DNA from: Brevundimonas lenta
Lineage (GTDB): Bacteria; Pseudomonadota; Alphaproteobacteria; Caulobacterales; Caulobacteraceae
DNA: 64,000 bases
Assembly: GCF_014196335.1 (NCBI RefSeq)
Contig: NZ_JACIDM010000002.1
Span: forward strand, 186,001 to 250,000
Reading direction: 5' to 3'
A program made the translations under genes and the position numbers. Below the pieces are notes generated by a model. The model had not been told where the DNA came from and did not search any database. It worked only from the letters and a program-made list of their open reading frames with translations. Shown here piece after piece: positions 8,699 to 18,456 of this stretch (its first letter is position 1; the number at the start of each line of letters is the position of its first letter).

Positions 8699-9304
8699 AT
8701 GCCGGACCGTCACGATGAGGAAACCGAAGCTGATCTTCGCGGCCAGACTGTCCGCGGACTTGATCGCCTCTGTGAAATATTCGACCCGCTTCTGACCGAT
8801 GCCGCCCATACACTCTATTCGGATCAGAAGTCAGAACTCGCCGCCCTTGCGCGGATCTTCGATCTGCCTACCGACAAGGAGCCGGCGCAGGTCTGGGCGG
8901 AGGTGCGGGCGCTCCTCGTCGTGACGCCCGGCGAGGGAGCGACCTCTTCTCCGCTGACCATCATGGTGGTCGAACAGGATCCGCAAACGGCCTCCGACCT
9001 GCTGGCCGAGCTCTCGTGCGCCGGACACCGGGTGATCGGGTCTTTCGACAGCGCGGAGACGGCGGAAGTTTCAGCCGCCCTGCACCAGATCGATCTCGCG
9101 ATGATCGATGTCGATCTCGCGGGTGAAGCGGACGGACTGGATCTGGCCAGGTCTCTTCGAGGCCGGTGGAACATGGCGACCATACTCATGTCGGAGAATA
9201 TTGTTTCGCTGACCAGCGTCGGCGATCTCGGCGATGCATTGGTGCTCAAGCCCATTTCGGGCGCGAATTTGCGAGCGACGATTGCGAGCGTGATGGCGGC
9301 CTGA
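8699..9304 (+). CDS. Response regulator with N-terminal helical region and no output domain
   Basis: The 201-residue product has an alpha-helical N-terminus (1-80, unknown) and a C-terminal receiver domain (about 83-200). Receiver hallmarks are an EQD acidic cluster at the end of beta-1, the phospho-acceptor Asp137 in AMIDVDLAG, a Ser in ATILMSE (Thr/Ser switch), and a Lys in LVLKPIS. No HTH or enzymatic domain follows, so it probably signals by protein contact or is a phosphorelay intermediate. AAGGGGGA precedes the ATG. No histidine kinase is adjacent; it converges on the next membrane gene. Partner unknown. Confidence 0.8.
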   Translation: MPDRHDEETEADLRGQTVRGLDRLCEIFDPLLTDAAHTLYSDQKSELAALARIFDLPTDKEPAQVWAEVRALLVVTPGEGATSSPLTIMVVEQDPQTASDLLAELSCAGHRVIGSFDSAETAEVSAALHQIDLAMIDVDLAGEADGLDLARSLRGRWNMATILMSENIVSLTSVGDLGDALVLKPISGANLRATIASVMAA

Positions 9305-9317
9305 ACCCGGGCCGGCT

Positions 9318-9707
9318 TCAGATCACCGCCCAGATCAGTGCGCCGCCGGCGATCACGGATGCTGACGCCGCCAGCCGGACCGTCATGCTCCGGATACGGC
9401 GGGCCCAGTACTGGGAATAGGCCGCATGCCAGCGCCGGGGCAGGACCATCAGGACGAGGGCTGAGGCCACCAGGAACCAGCCGATGGCGGCGATCACCTC
9501 CGGGAACCGGGACAGGGAAGCCGCCAGGATCAGGGCTATGCCGCCGACGGTTCTGAGCCCCAATTCCCCGAAATGGATTGTGGCGGACCCGCCCATCTTC
9601 GCCAGCGCCGCCACCGCTCGAGCGGGCGATACGAACATGAAGACGCTCACGCCGACGAGCCAAAGGCCGAGAACGACGGCTACCGTGCGGGACAACTCGC
9701 CGATCAC
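9318..9707 (-). CDS. Small integral membrane protein, unknown function
   Basis: About 129 residues with four hydrophobic segments (SRTVAVVLGLWLVGVSVFMF, LGLRTVGGIALILAA, VIAAIGWFLVASALVLMVL, LAASASVIAGGALIWAVI) and short charged loops (PRRWHAAYSQYWARRI). I chose a GTG start at 9707 because a perfect GGAGG lies six bases upstream; an in-frame TTG at 9737 would add ten Arg-rich residues without an SD. Not assigned to a family I recognise with certainty. It converges with the response-regulator gene, and the lipoprotein gene behind it may share its transcript. Confidence 0.7.
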   Translation of the reverse strand: MIGELSRTVAVVLGLWLVGVSVFMFVSPARAVAALAKMGGSATIHFGELGLRTVGGIALILAASLSRFPEVIAAIGWFLVASALVLMVLPRRWHAAYSQYWARRIRSMTVRLAASASVIAGGALIWAVI

Positions 9708-9759
9708 CGAATGCCTCCGGGCCCGGAGGCGCCGCAACGGCCACTGCCGTTCAAAGTCG

Positions 9760-10572
9760 TCAATCCGGCCGCCATTCGCTCAATATCTCCCCGGAGGCGG
9801 TGGTGAAGGCGACGCGATCAAGCTGGGCGGCGGCGACACAGACGGGACGTCGGGCCGTGCTCGCCGCCTGGCATCGGACGGCGCCTCCATCTGCAAATGA
9901 GGCGAATCGTCCTTCCAGCCGGAGGCGGTAGCCCTCCGTTGCGGAGACCGTCGCGGCCTCGACCGGCCTGATCGTGTGGCGATAGGCCCGGCCGTTGCGA
10001 CGCCCCAGCCGCGAGCCGTCCGCTTCGAATACGGCGGCCAGTCCTACCGTCTGGGGGGAGCCGATGGTCGGAGCCGCGGGGGCTTCCACAGCCGCCCCGG
10101 GACACCCGTCCGCCCTCATCCAGGGGCGCGCGATCCAGAAGCCCTCGACGGCTTCCCAACCGTCCCCGGAGGCGCCCCCAACGAGCGGGGAATCCGTCCA
10201 TGCGGCGGGCGCCAGTGATATCTCGATGGCTTTGCGGTCCCGCCCCCATGACCAACCCGGGAGTCCGTCGGTCGCGGCATCCGCAGGGGTGGGGCCGTTA
10301 CACCCGAAGGCGAGGTCCAGGACGAAGGCCCTGCCGGTCAGCGGATCGGCTCCGTCGCGAGCCTTCCCGGCGGCGTAGTCGGAGGCCGCCTGCTCCACAG
10401 CGGCGAGCAGGTCGGCCCGGCCCAGCCGTTGGGGAACGACGTCCGGAGTCGGCGTCGCGGGCGCCGGCGGAGCAGCCTCAACGGTCCCGGGCGACGCGGG
10501 TTCGGCTGGTCTGTCGCAGGACGCCGGGATCAGCGCCGCGATGAGCCACGCGAAATATGGAAGCTTCCGCAT
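9760..10572 (-). CDS. Putative lipoprotein of unknown function
   Basis: The 270-residue product begins with a hydrophobic segment and a lipobox-like IPASC (Cys19), followed by a Pro/Ala-rich linker to about residue 48. The soluble domain has four further Cys residues, possibly two disulphides, around LAFGCNGPTP, ADGCPG, VRCQAAS and PVCVAAA. No catalytic motif or known domain was recognised. Its promoter region (10573-10658) is shared with the divergent SLC13 transporter. Envelope location is inferred from the lipobox; function unknown. Confidence 0.7.
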   Translation of the reverse strand: MRKLPYFAWLIAALIPASCDRPAEPASPGTVEAAPPAPATPTPDVVPQRLGRADLLAAVEQAASDYAAGKARDGADPLTGRAFVLDLAFGCNGPTPADAATDGLPGWSWGRDRKAIEISLAPAAWTDSPLVGGASGDGWEAVEGFWIARPWMRADGCPGAAVEAPAAPTIGSPQTVGLAAVFEADGSRLGRRNGRAYRHTIRPVEAATVSATEGYRLRLEGRFASFADGGAVRCQAASTARRPVCVAAAQLDRVAFTTASGEILSEWRPD

Positions 10573-10658
10573 CGATACACACTAGCACGCGATCTTACGG
10601 CAAAGGCAGCGCGTGTGAGAAAGGTTGACTGAGCGCCACGACGGCCGCAGCACAGCGC

Positions 10659-12062
10659 ATGCCTTTCGATCAGATCGCCGCGCTGGTGGTGCTCGTGACC
10701 GTCGTCGGGGTTCTGATCCATGGCCGGGTGCGCTCGGACGTGGTGGCGCTTTCCGGTGCGGCGGCTCTGCTCCTTCTTGGCGTGGTGCGCCCGGTCGAGG
10801 TGCAATCCGCCTTCGCCAGCCCCGCCGTCATCGCCCTGGCCGGGCTCTTCGTCATCGCCTATGCGATCGAGCTGTCGGGCTTGCTGGGTCTGATGATCCG
10901 CCAGGCGACACGCCTGGCGATCCGGATCGGTTCGCTTGGCATCTGGGTCGTCCTGGGGTTCTGCGGCGTCCTGGGCGGGTTTTTGAACAATACGCCCGTC
11001 GTTGTGCTGGCTGCGCCGGTGGTCCGCGACGTCAGCCAGTCTCTCAAGCTGTCGCCCAAGCGCTTCCTCATGCCGCTGAGCCATATCTCGGTTCTGGGCG
11101 GGCTCCTGACCCTGATCGGCACGTCGACCAACCTGCTGGTCAACGACATGGCGCGCAACGCGGGCCAGCCGGTGTTCACGCTTTTCGAGATTACGCCCGT
11201 CGGGCTGACGATCGCGCTGGTCGGCGGACTATGGCTCTTCCTGGTCGGGGCCCGGCAGCTGGGTCGGCGGGCGAGCGTGGAGGAAGCCGAGCAAGTGCGT
11301 CTGGCCGAGGCGGAGGCGCTGCGCCGACAGGCCGACGCCTCGACGCGCATTCGGTGGCGGTTGCCATTCAAACTGCCGCGGCTGGGCGAGGCGCGAACGA
11401 ATGAGGATGGCTCGGGCGATGCACATCTGGGAGATGTGGAGCTGTTCGGCGCCGCCGACCGACCCCTGGACCTTCGACGCGCGCTCATCTCGCTGACCGT
11501 CTTCGTCGCCGTGGTCGTTTCGGCCGGACTGGGTCTGGCGCCGATCGCGGCTTCCGCGTTCGCGGGCGCGGTCGCCCTGATCCTGCTGAAAGTCATAACC
11601 CCGGAAGAGGCCTATGCCGGACTGCGACCGGAGATACTCCTGCTGATCGCCGGAATGGTGGTCGTCGGCATCTCCATCGAGGTGACGGGCCTGGCCGCGG
11701 CAGGCGCCGCCCAACTGATCGATCTCATCCGTCCATTCGGCCCACTGGGCGCGCTGATCGTGCTGTATGGCGTGACCTTGCTCGCCACCGAACTGTTGTC
11801 CAACGCGACCGTCGCCGTTCTCATCACGCCGATCGCCGTGGCCATCGCCGAGAGCTTCGGCGTCGACCCGCGACCGTTCCTGGTCGGCGTCATGATGGCC
11901 GCATCCGCCGCCTTCGCGACTCCCTTCGGCTACCAGACCAACGTTCTCGTGTTTCAGATGGGCGGCTACAGCTACATGGATTTCGTCCGCGTCGGCGTTC
12001 CGCTGAACATCGTCACCTGGATTACGGCGATTATCGCGATCTCGATCTTCTTCCCGTTCTAG
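10659..12062 (+). CDS. SLC13/DASS-type permease
   Basis: Inner-membrane anion/cation symporter of 467 residues with about eleven membrane segments. Two repeat signatures of the DASS family are clear: GFLNNTPVVVLAAPVV with GTSTNLLVNDMA in the first half, and LLSNATVAVLITPIA with AFATPFGYQTNVLVFQMGGY in the second. Between them is a cytoplasmic loop (about 195-270, charged). Family members carry sulfate, phosphate or dicarboxylates with sodium; the substrate cannot be read here. TrkA-C (RCK_C) domains found in longer homologues are missing. No strong SD was seen before the ATG, and the frame is open further upstream, so the start is the less certain part. Confidence 0.85.
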   Translation: MPFDQIAALVVLVTVVGVLIHGRVRSDVVALSGAAALLLLGVVRPVEVQSAFASPAVIALAGLFVIAYAIELSGLLGLMIRQATRLAIRIGSLGIWVVLGFCGVLGGFLNNTPVVVLAAPVVRDVSQSLKLSPKRFLMPLSHISVLGGLLTLIGTSTNLLVNDMARNAGQPVFTLFEITPVGLTIALVGGLWLFLVGARQLGRRASVEEAEQVRLAEAEALRRQADASTRIRWRLPFKLPRLGEARTNEDGSGDAHLGDVELFGAADRPLDLRRALISLTVFVAVVVSAGLGLAPIAASAFAGAVALILLKVITPEEAYAGLRPEILLLIAGMVVVGISIEVTGLAAAGAAQLIDLIRPFGPLGALIVLYGVTLLATELLSNATVAVLITPIAVAIAESFGVDPRPFLVGVMMAASAAFATPFGYQTNVLVFQMGGYSYMDFVRVGVPLNIVTWITAIIAISIFFPF

Positions 12063-12110
12063 CGCCTCGTGAAGCGGTTGAGGCCCGTCGGGCGCCGCCG
12101 GGCTTCGTCC

Positions 12111-15100
12111 TCACCCTCGCCCGAACCCGCCCCCGCCCGGCGTCTCGATCACGAACACGTCCCCCGCCGCCATCTCGACCTCCGCCGTCGCGCCCAGGGC
12201 CTCGATCGCGCCGTCCACCCGTTCGATCCGGTTGATCCCGACCGCGCCCGGTTCCCCACCGTCGACGCCGAACGGAGCCGTGCGCCGATGGTTCGACAGG
12301 ATCGCCGCCGTCAGCGGCTCCAGGAAGCGCACCCGCCGCACCGCTCCGTCGCCGCCGCGGTGGGCGCCCGCGCCGCCTGAGCCGCGGCGGATCGAGAATT
12401 TCTCCAGCAGCACCGGGAAGCGCGTCTCCAGCACCTCCGGGTCGGTCAGGCGGCTGTTGGTCATGTGCGTCTGCACCGCCGCCGTGCCGTCGAAGTCCGG
12501 TCCGGCGCCCGAGCCGCCGGCGATGGTCTCGTAGTACTGCCGGGTCGCGTCGCCGAAGGTGAAATTGTTCATCGTCCCCTGGCTGGCCGCCAGCACGCCC
12601 AGCGCGCCGTACAGCGTGTCCACCACCGCCTGGCTGGTCTCGACATTGCCCGCCACCACCGCCGCCGGATAGCGCGGGTTCAGCATCGAGCCCTCCGGCA
12701 CAATCAGCTCGATCGGCTTCAGACAGCCCTCGTTCAGCGGAATGGCGTCGTCCACCAGGGTGCGGAACACGTACAGCGTCGCCGCCCGCGTGATCGACAG
12801 CGGGGCGTTGAAATTGTTGGGCCGCTGGCCGCTGGTGCCGGTGAAGTCGACCACGGCGCTGCGGGCCGTCGCATCCACGTCGATCCGCACACGGATCATC
12901 GCCCCGTCGTCCATCTCCAGCTCGAATGATCCCGGCTTCAACGCGGCGATGGCGCGCCGCACCGCCTCCTCGGCGTTGTCCTGGATGTGGCCCATGTAGG
13001 CGGCGACCACCGCCCGTCCGAACTCGCCGACCATCCGCGCCAGTTCGTCGGCGCCGCGCGCGCAGGACGCCACCTGGGCCTTCAGGTCGGCCATGTTCTG
13101 GTCGACGTTGCGCGACGGATGCGGTCCCGAGGCGAACAGCGCCCGCGTCTCGGCGTCCCGCAGCGTCCCGGCGTCGACCAGCAGGAAGTCGTCGATCAGC
13201 ACGCCCTCGTCCTCGACCGTCTTCGAGGTCGGCGGCATCGAGCCCGGCGTGATCCCGCCCACATCCGCATGGTGCCCGCGCGCCGCCACGAAGAAGGCCG
13301 GCGTCGCGTCCGCCTCCAGGAACACCGGCATGATCACCGTGATGTCCGGCAGGTGCGTCCCGCCGTTGTAGGGCGCGTTCAGCATATAGACGTCGCCGCG
13401 CTTCATGCCGCGCCCGTCGGCGCCGCCTCCGCGTGAGCCGATCACCGTCCGGATGCTCTCGCCCATCGAGCCCAGGTGCACCGGAATATGCGGCGCATTG
13501 GCGATCAGCGCCCCGCCGGCGTCGAACACCGCGCAGCTGAAATCCAGCCGCTCCTTGATGTTCACGGAGTAGGCCGTGGCCCTCAACGCCTCGCCCATCT
13601 GCTCCGCCGCCGCCATGAAGCGGCTGTTGAACACCTCCAGCAGGATCGGGTCGGCATGGGTGCCGATGGCCACGCGGGCGGGCAGGGGGACCACCCGCTG
13701 CAGGATCAGGTTCAGCCCGGCGTCCGCCGAGGCGCGCCAGCCCGGCTCGACCACGGTGGTGCCCGTGTCCTCCAGGATCACCGCCGGCCCGTCCACCGCC
13801 GCGCCGGGCCCGAAGTCCTCGCGGCGATAGACCGGGGCTTCGTGCCGTTCGCCCGCCATCCATACCGGCGTCCGCGTCACCACCCCGGGCTCCCGCGTCG
13901 TTCCATCGACCTCGCCGCCGCCCGCCGTCTGGCCGGACGATCCAGTCGCCTCGGCCTCCAGCGTCTCGACCACCAGCGCCTTGCCCTCGGCGAAGAAGCC
14001 GAAGCGCCGCCGGTGCAGCGCCTCGAACGCCGCCGTCATCTCGGCCGCCGGGCCGAACGGCACGGTCAGCGGCGTGTCCGAGCCCGCGAATTTGATCTCC
14101 GCCCGCGCCGTCACCGAGATCCGGTGCTCACCGAAGCCCTGGGCCCGCAGCTCCTCGCGCGCCTGTTCGGCCAACGCCTCGACCCGCGCCGCCATCGCCG
14201 CGTCGCGCCCGCGCTCCAGCGGCTCGGCCGCCGTCGCCTGGCGGATCGCCCGCACCTCGGCCAGCCCCATGCCATAGGCCGACAGCACGCCCGCGAACGG
14301 GTGCAGCATCACCGTCGTCATGCCCAGCGCGTCCGCCACCAGGCACGCATGCTGCCCGCCCGCGCCGCCGAAACAATTCAGCACATAGCGGGTCACGTCA
14401 TAGCCGCGCTGGATCGAAATCGACTTGATCGCCTCGGCCATGTTCTGCACCGCGATGGTCACGAAGCCCTCGGCCAGCGCCTGGGGCGTCGTCCCGCGCC
14501 CGGTCGCCGCCGTCACCTCCGCCGCCAGCGCATCGAACGCCTCGCGCACCGCATCGGCGTCCAGCGGCTGGTCCGCCCCCGGGCCGAACACCGCCGGAAA
14601 GAACTCCGGCCTCAGCTTGCCCAGCATGACGTTGCAGTCCGTCACCGTCAGCGGCCCGCCGCGCCGATAGGCTCGCGGCCCCGGCACGGCCCCCGCCGAC
14701 TCCGGCCCGACCCTCAGCCTCGAGCCGTCGAACCGGCAGATCGACCCGCCGCCGGCCGCCACCGTATGGATCGACAGCATCGGCGCCCGCAGTCGCACGC
14801 CCGCCACCACAGCGTCCGACGTCCGCTCGTACTCGCCGGCGAAATGCGACACGTCGGTCGACGTCCCGCCCATGTCGAAGCCGATCACCCGCTCGAACCC
14901 GGCAGCCTTCGCCGTCTCGGCCATGCCGACCACGCCGCCCGCCGGTCCCGACAGGATCGCGTCCTTGCCCCGGAACGCCCCCGCCGCCGTCAGCCCTCCG
15001 TTCGACTGCATGAAGAGCAGGGGCGTGGCCTCGCCCAGGTCCGCCCCCACCCGGTCGACATAGGCCCGCAAGATCGGCGACAGATAGGCGTCCGCCACCG

Positions 15101-15731
15101 TCGTATCGCCGCGCCCGACCAGCTTGATCAGCGCCCCGACCTCATGGCTCACCGACACCTGGGTGAAGCCGATCGCCCGCGCGATCTCCGCCACCTGCCG
15201 CTCATGGTCCGAAAACCGCCAGCCGTGCACCAGGGCGATGGCGACCGACCGGAAGCCCGCATCGAACGCCGCCTGCAACGCCGACCGCGTCGCGTCGCTA
15301 TCCACAGACTTGTCCACAGCCCCCGAAGCGGTCACCCGCTCGTCGATCTCGACCACCCCGTCGTACAGCTGATCCGTCAGTTTGATGTGCCGCACGAACA
15401 GCTCCGGCCGGCTCTGCCAGCCGATCCGCAGCGCGTCCCCAAAGCCCTTGGTGATGGCCAGAACCGTCGGTTCGCCCTTGCGCTCCAGCAGGGCGTTGGT
15501 CGCCACCGTGGTGCCCATCCGCACCGCCTCGACCTGACCCGCGGGCAGGGGACCTGGCCCCGCGCCCAGCACCCGCCGCACGCCCTCGACCGCAGCATCG
15601 GCATACTGTTCCGGATTGACCGACAACAGCTTTTTCGTCGTCAGCCGCCCGTCCGGCGCCCGCGCCACGACGTCGGTGAAGGTGCCGCCCCTGTCGATCC
15701 AGAAGCGCCAGCCGATCTCTCCAACGCCCAT
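12111..15731 (-). CDS. 5-oxoprolinase / hydantoinase A-B fusion protein
   Basis: ATP-dependent opening of 5-oxoproline or a related hydantoin-like ring, cytoplasmic. One chain of about 1206 residues joins a HyuA-like half (from residue 8, [18 protein letters not shown], an actin-like ATPase fold, with [12 protein letters not shown] near 290) and a HyuB-like half (from about 690, [29 protein letters not shown]). The length is close to eukaryotic OPLAH and bacterial fused oxoprolinases (about 1200-1300). I start at 15731, where GGAGTGGTGGA precedes the ATG; another ATG 36 bases upstream is possible. Divergent from the BASS transporter and monocistronic. Specificity for oxoproline over hydantoin or acetone-carboxylase-like substrates is not decided by sequence. 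Confidence 0.88.
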   Translation of the reverse strand: MGVGEIGWRFWIDRGGTFTDVVARAPDGRLTTKKLLSVNPEQYADAAVEGVRRVLGAGPGPLPAGQVEAVRMGTTVATNALLERKGEPTVLAITKGFGDALRIGWQSRPELFVRHIKLTDQLYDGVVEIDERVTASGAVDKSVDSDATRSALQAAFDAGFRSVAIALVHGWRFSDHERQVAEIARAIGFTQVSVSHEVGALIKLVGRGDTTVADAYLSPILRAYVDRVGADLGEATPLLFMQSNGGLTAAGAFRGKDAILSGPAGGVVGMAETAKAAGFERVIGFDMGGTSTDVSHFAGEYERTSDAVVAGVRLRAPMLSIHTVAAGGGSICRFDGSRLRVGPESAGAVPGPRAYRRGGPLTVTDCNVMLGKLRPEFFPAVFGPGADQPLDADAVREAFDALAAEVTAATGRGTTPQALAEGFVTIAVQNMAEAIKSISIQRGYDVTRYVLNCFGGAGGQHACLVADALGMTTVMLHPFAGVLSAYGMGLAEVRAIRQATAAEPLERGRDAAMAARVEALAEQAREELRAQGFGEHRISVTARAEIKFAGSDTPLTVPFGPAAEMTAAFEALHRRRFGFFAEGKALVVETLEAEATGSSGQTAGGGEVDGTTREPGVVTRTPVWMAGERHEAPVYRREDFGPGAAVDGPAVILEDTGTTVVEPGWRASADAGLNLILQRVVPLPARVAIGTHADPILLEVFNSRFMAAAEQMGEALRATAYSVNIKERLDFSCAVFDAGGALIANAPHIPVHLGSMGESIRTVIGSRGGGADGRGMKRGDVYMLNAPYNGGTHLPDITVIMPVFLEADATPAFFVAARGHHADVGGITPGSMPPTSKTVEDEGVLIDDFLLVDAGTLRDAETRALFASGPHPSRNVDQNMADLKAQVASCARGADELARMVGEFGRAVVAAYMGHIQDNAEEAVRRAIAALKPGSFELEMDDGAMIRVRIDVDATARSAVVDFTGTSGQRPNNFNAPLSITRAATLYVFRTLVDDAIPLNEGCLKPIELIVPEGSMLNPRYPAAVVAGNVETSQAVVDTLYGALGVLAASQGTMNNFTFGDATRQYYETIAGGSGAGPDFDGTAAVQTHMTNSRLTDPEVLETRFPVLLEKFSIRRGSGGAGAHRGGDGAVRRVRFLEPLTAAILSNHRRTAPFGVDGGEPGAVGINRIERVDGAIEALGATAEVEMAAGDVFVIETPGGGGFGRG

Positions 15732-15828
15732 TCCACCACTCCCGTCCGGCGACCGCGGCCGGACCATAGACCCTGCGCCGACGAGTCGAACACTCCGGCC
15801 GTCGACAAGGGCGCCGGGGCCGCGATCC

Positions 15829-15844
15829 TAAGGGTTTCTCCCGA
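15829..15844 (+). promoter_or_regulatory. Palindromic regulatory element 1 (BASS transporter)
   Basis: TAAGGGTTTCTCCCGA, followed by T, 58 bases before the BASS transporter ATG. It matches the recurrent element TCGGGGTTTCACCTGA in the TTTC centre and the CCYGA half, and keeps the same orientation to its gene as the other copies. Confidence 0.55.
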
Positions 15845-15902
15845 TTGTCGCGGACCAGGCCGCCGCTGACAGTCCGGCCCTATCGCACCGCCGGAGGCCG
15901 TC

Positions 15903-16772
15903 ATGGAATTCGTCAAGCAACTGGTCCCCTTGCTCCTCACGATCAGCCTTGGCGGGCTGGTCATGACGGTGGCTCTGAACTCCGGCAGGGGCGACCTGAT
16001 CTACGTGCTGCGCCGGCCTGGCCTGCTGGCCCGCGCGGTCCTCGCCGTCATGGTCATTCCCCCGATCGCGGCTGGCCTGCTGGTCTGGATGTTGCCGCTG
16101 ACCCCCGCGGTGAAGGCGGGGATCATGCTCATGGCGGTCGCGCCCGTGCCGCCGTTGGTGCCCGGCCAGGAGATCGGGGTCGGCGCCCGCAAGGAGTACG
16201 CCTACGGCGTCTACGTCGCCATGGCCCTGCTGACGGTGGTCTCGGTTCCGGTGGTGTTCAATATCGCCGCCTACCTGTTCGGCCGCAGCGATACGGCATC
16301 GGTCGAGAGCATCGCAGGGACGGTCACCTCAGGTGTTCTGGTCCCCCTTGTCGTGGGCTTGCTGATCCGGCAGTTCTCGCCGAAATTCGCCGCCCAGGCC
16401 GCGCCGGTTCTCTACAAGCTCAGCATGCTGCTGGTGGTGCTGGCCTTCCTGCCGATCATCGTGTCGGTCTGGCCGCCGATGACCAATCTGATCGGCAACG
16501 GGACCCTGCTGGCCATGGTGATCCTCGTCATCGTCAGCCTGGTCGGCGGGCATATTCTGGGCGGGCCTGAACTGATGGACCGGGCCACGTTGGCGATCGC
16601 CGCCTCGGTCCGCCACCCTGGCATCGCCATGTCCCTCGCCGCGGCCCACTTCACCGACCGGCGCGTCCAGGCCGCCATCCTGCTGTTCCTGATGGTCGGC
16701 CTGGTCATCGGCACGCTCTACAAGACCTGGATCAAGCGCACCGCGAAAAAGGCCGGGCGCGCCGCCGCCTGA
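15903..16772 (+). CDS. BASS family sodium-dependent transporter (bile acid:sodium symporter-like)
   Basis: Integral membrane protein, 289 residues, with eight to ten hydrophobic segments spread over its whole length. It has the BASS pattern: LLTISLGGLVMTVAL, RAVLAVMVIPPIAAGLL, MAVAPVPPLVPGQ, and a C-terminal AIAASVRHPGIAMSLA that resembles the crossover region of ASBT/PanS proteins. Substrates in the family range from bile acids to pantoate and pyruvate; none can be assigned. The upstream palindromic element at 15829 joins it to the cluster that continues to 29 kb. It converges with the porin-like gene ten bases away. Confidence 0.85.
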   Translation: MEFVKQLVPLLLTISLGGLVMTVALNSGRGDLIYVLRRPGLLARAVLAVMVIPPIAAGLLVWMLPLTPAVKAGIMLMAVAPVPPLVPGQEIGVGARKEYAYGVYVAMALLTVVSVPVVFNIAAYLFGRSDTASVESIAGTVTSGVLVPLVVGLLIRQFSPKFAAQAAPVLYKLSMLLVVLAFLPIIVSVWPPMTNLIGNGTLLAMVILVIVSLVGGHILGGPELMDRATLAIAASVRHPGIAMSLAAAHFTDRRVQAAILLFLMVGLVIGTLYKTWIKRTAKKAGRAAA

Positions 16773-16782
16773 CCAGCCGGCC

Positions 16783-17649
16783 CTACTGCGGGAACAGGAA
16801 GGTCGCGTTCGCCCGCAGGCCCCACGTCGGGGCGCCGACCTCGTCCGTCAGATAGAATCGGGCGCCGGCTCCGACCTGAACCCGTTGCTGGCCGAATTTG
16901 TAGAGCTGGCTGATGGTGGCGTTGATCGGCACGCTCCAGGTCCGCGTCTCCCAGTTGTAGGTCGCTTCGCTGTTGAGGCCGTAGGTCGTCGCGCCGCGCG
17001 TCGTGTACGAGAAGAACGGCTGCAGGAACGTCTGGCTGACGTCCCCGCGATCGTCGTCGCCGGCGTAGGACCAGATGTGGTTGGCCAGGACGCCGTAGGT
17101 CGAACCGCCATCCTGTTTCAGCAGCAGGCCCGTGGGACCCGCGCCCCATTTCTGCGTCCCCAGTTCTTCCGTCCCGACCGGCCACAGGAACACCGGCCCG
17201 ACCGCCCAGGTCACGCCGTTGCGGGTGTGGGACGGCGTGAAGAAGAAGCTCTGGGTGATGTCCGATATCCCCGTGGTCCTTGGGACGCCGGGCGCCGTGC
17301 TCTGCTGGTAGACGATCGGCAGGATGGTCCGGACGACCAGGTTCCAGTCGTCGTTCAGCGGCACGGGTATCACCGGCTGCACGTTGACGGTCATCCGCGC
17401 CCCGTCATTGGGTCCGATGCAGCAGTCGTAGTTCCACTGGATCGGCACGCTGATCATGCTCGACACAGGGTTCGACAGCTTGGCCGCCAGGTCGGCGTCG
17501 CTGCCTGGCGGATGTTCGCCCGTCTCCGGCTCCTGCGCCTGGGCAGCGAAGGGCGCGGCGATAACGGCGGCGGCGACTGCGACCCCGGCCAGCCGCCATC
17601 CTCCGCCCGTCTGACGGGTGGAACGGGGGTGCGATACAGGTGACGCCAT
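16783..17649 (-). CDS. Outer-membrane transporter-like beta-barrel protein ('neuromedin U'-type)
   Basis: The 288-residue exported protein has an Arg-rich N-terminus, a hydrophobic core (VAVAAAVIAAPFAAQAQ) and cleavage after about residue 39. The mature part alternates aromatic and polar residues: SVPIQWNYD, VNVQPVIPVPL, ITQSFFFTPSH, WAVGPVFLWPVG, FLQPFFSYTTRGATTYGLNSEATYNW, and it ends in ...LRANATFLFPQ. This is the class often annotated 'transporter' or 'neuromedin U'. It is the last gene of the DUF4136-DUF2092-Gly-rich operon (11-base gap). A barrel in the outer membrane is inferred; cargo unknown. Confidence 0.7.
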   Translation of the reverse strand: MASPVSHPRSTRQTGGGWRLAGVAVAAAVIAAPFAAQAQEPETGEHPPGSDADLAAKLSNPVSSMISVPIQWNYDCCIGPNDGARMTVNVQPVIPVPLNDDWNLVVRTILPIVYQQSTAPGVPRTTGISDITQSFFFTPSHTRNGVTWAVGPVFLWPVGTEELGTQKWGAGPTGLLLKQDGGSTYGVLANHIWSYAGDDDRGDVSQTFLQPFFSYTTRGATTYGLNSEATYNWETRTWSVPINATISQLYKFGQQRVQVGAGARFYLTDEVGAPTWGLRANATFLFPQ

Positions 17650-17660
17650 TCAGGGTGCGC

Positions 17661-18446
17661 CTACTGAACCACGGTCACGCTTTGCGCGGGGTCGTCCACC
17701 ACGACGTAGACCACGGTGTCTCCCTGGTACTGCGGCTGATAGTAGTGACCGTCGCAGTAATAGTACGACCCGTAGTACGGCGAGCACGCTGGCGGGATGC
17801 TGTAGAACATCGAGCCGACGACGGCCGAGGTCCAGGCCGCCGCGGTGCCGAAAGCGACCCCTGCGGCGATCGGGTGATCGCCCCAGCCGTCATCCCAGTC
17901 CCAGCCGTGATCACCGTCGATATCGATGTCGTTGTTGATGTTGATGTCGCCGCGATCGATGTTTGTCTCCCGATCGCGAACCCGGTCGCCCCGGTTGACC
18001 TCCCGGTCGCCGGTGTTGATCCGGTTGCCGTCGCCGGAATTGATCCGGTTTCCGTCGCCGCCCGGCCGATCCCTGTTGGGAGTACGGTCTCCGGCCGCCG
18101 GCCTTTCGCGGGTTCCGGCCCCGGCGCCGCCGGGCCTTTCCCGGGCGGCGGCTCCTGCGCCTCCGCGGTCGCGCGTGCCTGCGGCTGCGGCCGGGCGGCT
18201 CTGACCGCCTGACGGCCGGGCCCGCTGGGCGGTTCCGGCCGAGGGAGACCGGGCGGGCCGGCTGGCGGCGCTTCGACCCCCGCCGCCGCCACGGCTCATG
18301 CCGCCGTGGCCGCCGCCACCGCCGCGACTGACACCGCCCCGGCCGCCGCCGCGCACCTGGGCGTCAGCGGCTTCAAACGCCGGCGCGGCCACAAGGAAGG
18401 TGATGCTGGCTGCGAGGGTGGCGAGCCCTGATTTCGAGAGTTTCAT
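17661..18446 (-). CDS. Exported Gly/Arg-rich protein with Tyr-rich C-terminus
   Basis: 261 residues. The signal peptide (MKLSKSGLATLAASITFLVAAPAFEAADA) is followed by low-complexity RGGGRGGVSRGGGGG and RPGG/RPSG repeats to about residue 130. Asn/Asp tandem units (GDGNRINSGDGNRINTGD) and IDRGDININNDIDID come next. A hydrophobic patch (HPIAAGVAFGTAAAWTSAVVGSMFYSI) leads to a Cys/Tyr-rich end (CSPYYGSYYYCDGHYY). GAGGAG stands about eight bases before the ATG. Such proteins typically sit beside DUF2092 genes. The repeats could be disordered and the end a small beta element. No function known; envelope location is likely. Confidence 0.75.
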   Translation of the reverse strand: MKLSKSGLATLAASITFLVAAPAFEAADAQVRGGGRGGVSRGGGGGHGGMSRGGGGGRSAASRPARSPSAGTAQRARPSGGQSRPAAAAGTRDRGGAGAAARERPGGAGAGTRERPAAGDRTPNRDRPGGDGNRINSGDGNRINTGDREVNRGDRVRDRETNIDRGDININNDIDIDGDHGWDWDDGWGDHPIAAGVAFGTAAAWTSAVVGSMFYSIPPACSPYYGSYYYCDGHYYQPQYQGDTVVYVVVDDPAQSVTVVQ

Positions 18447-18456
18447 GGCGCGCTCC

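Noticed and set aside
12031-13863. 610-codon Arg/Gly-rich frame on the minus strand
   Set aside because: Overlaps the oxoprolinase in another frame; composition typical of a shifted reading of a GC-rich gene.
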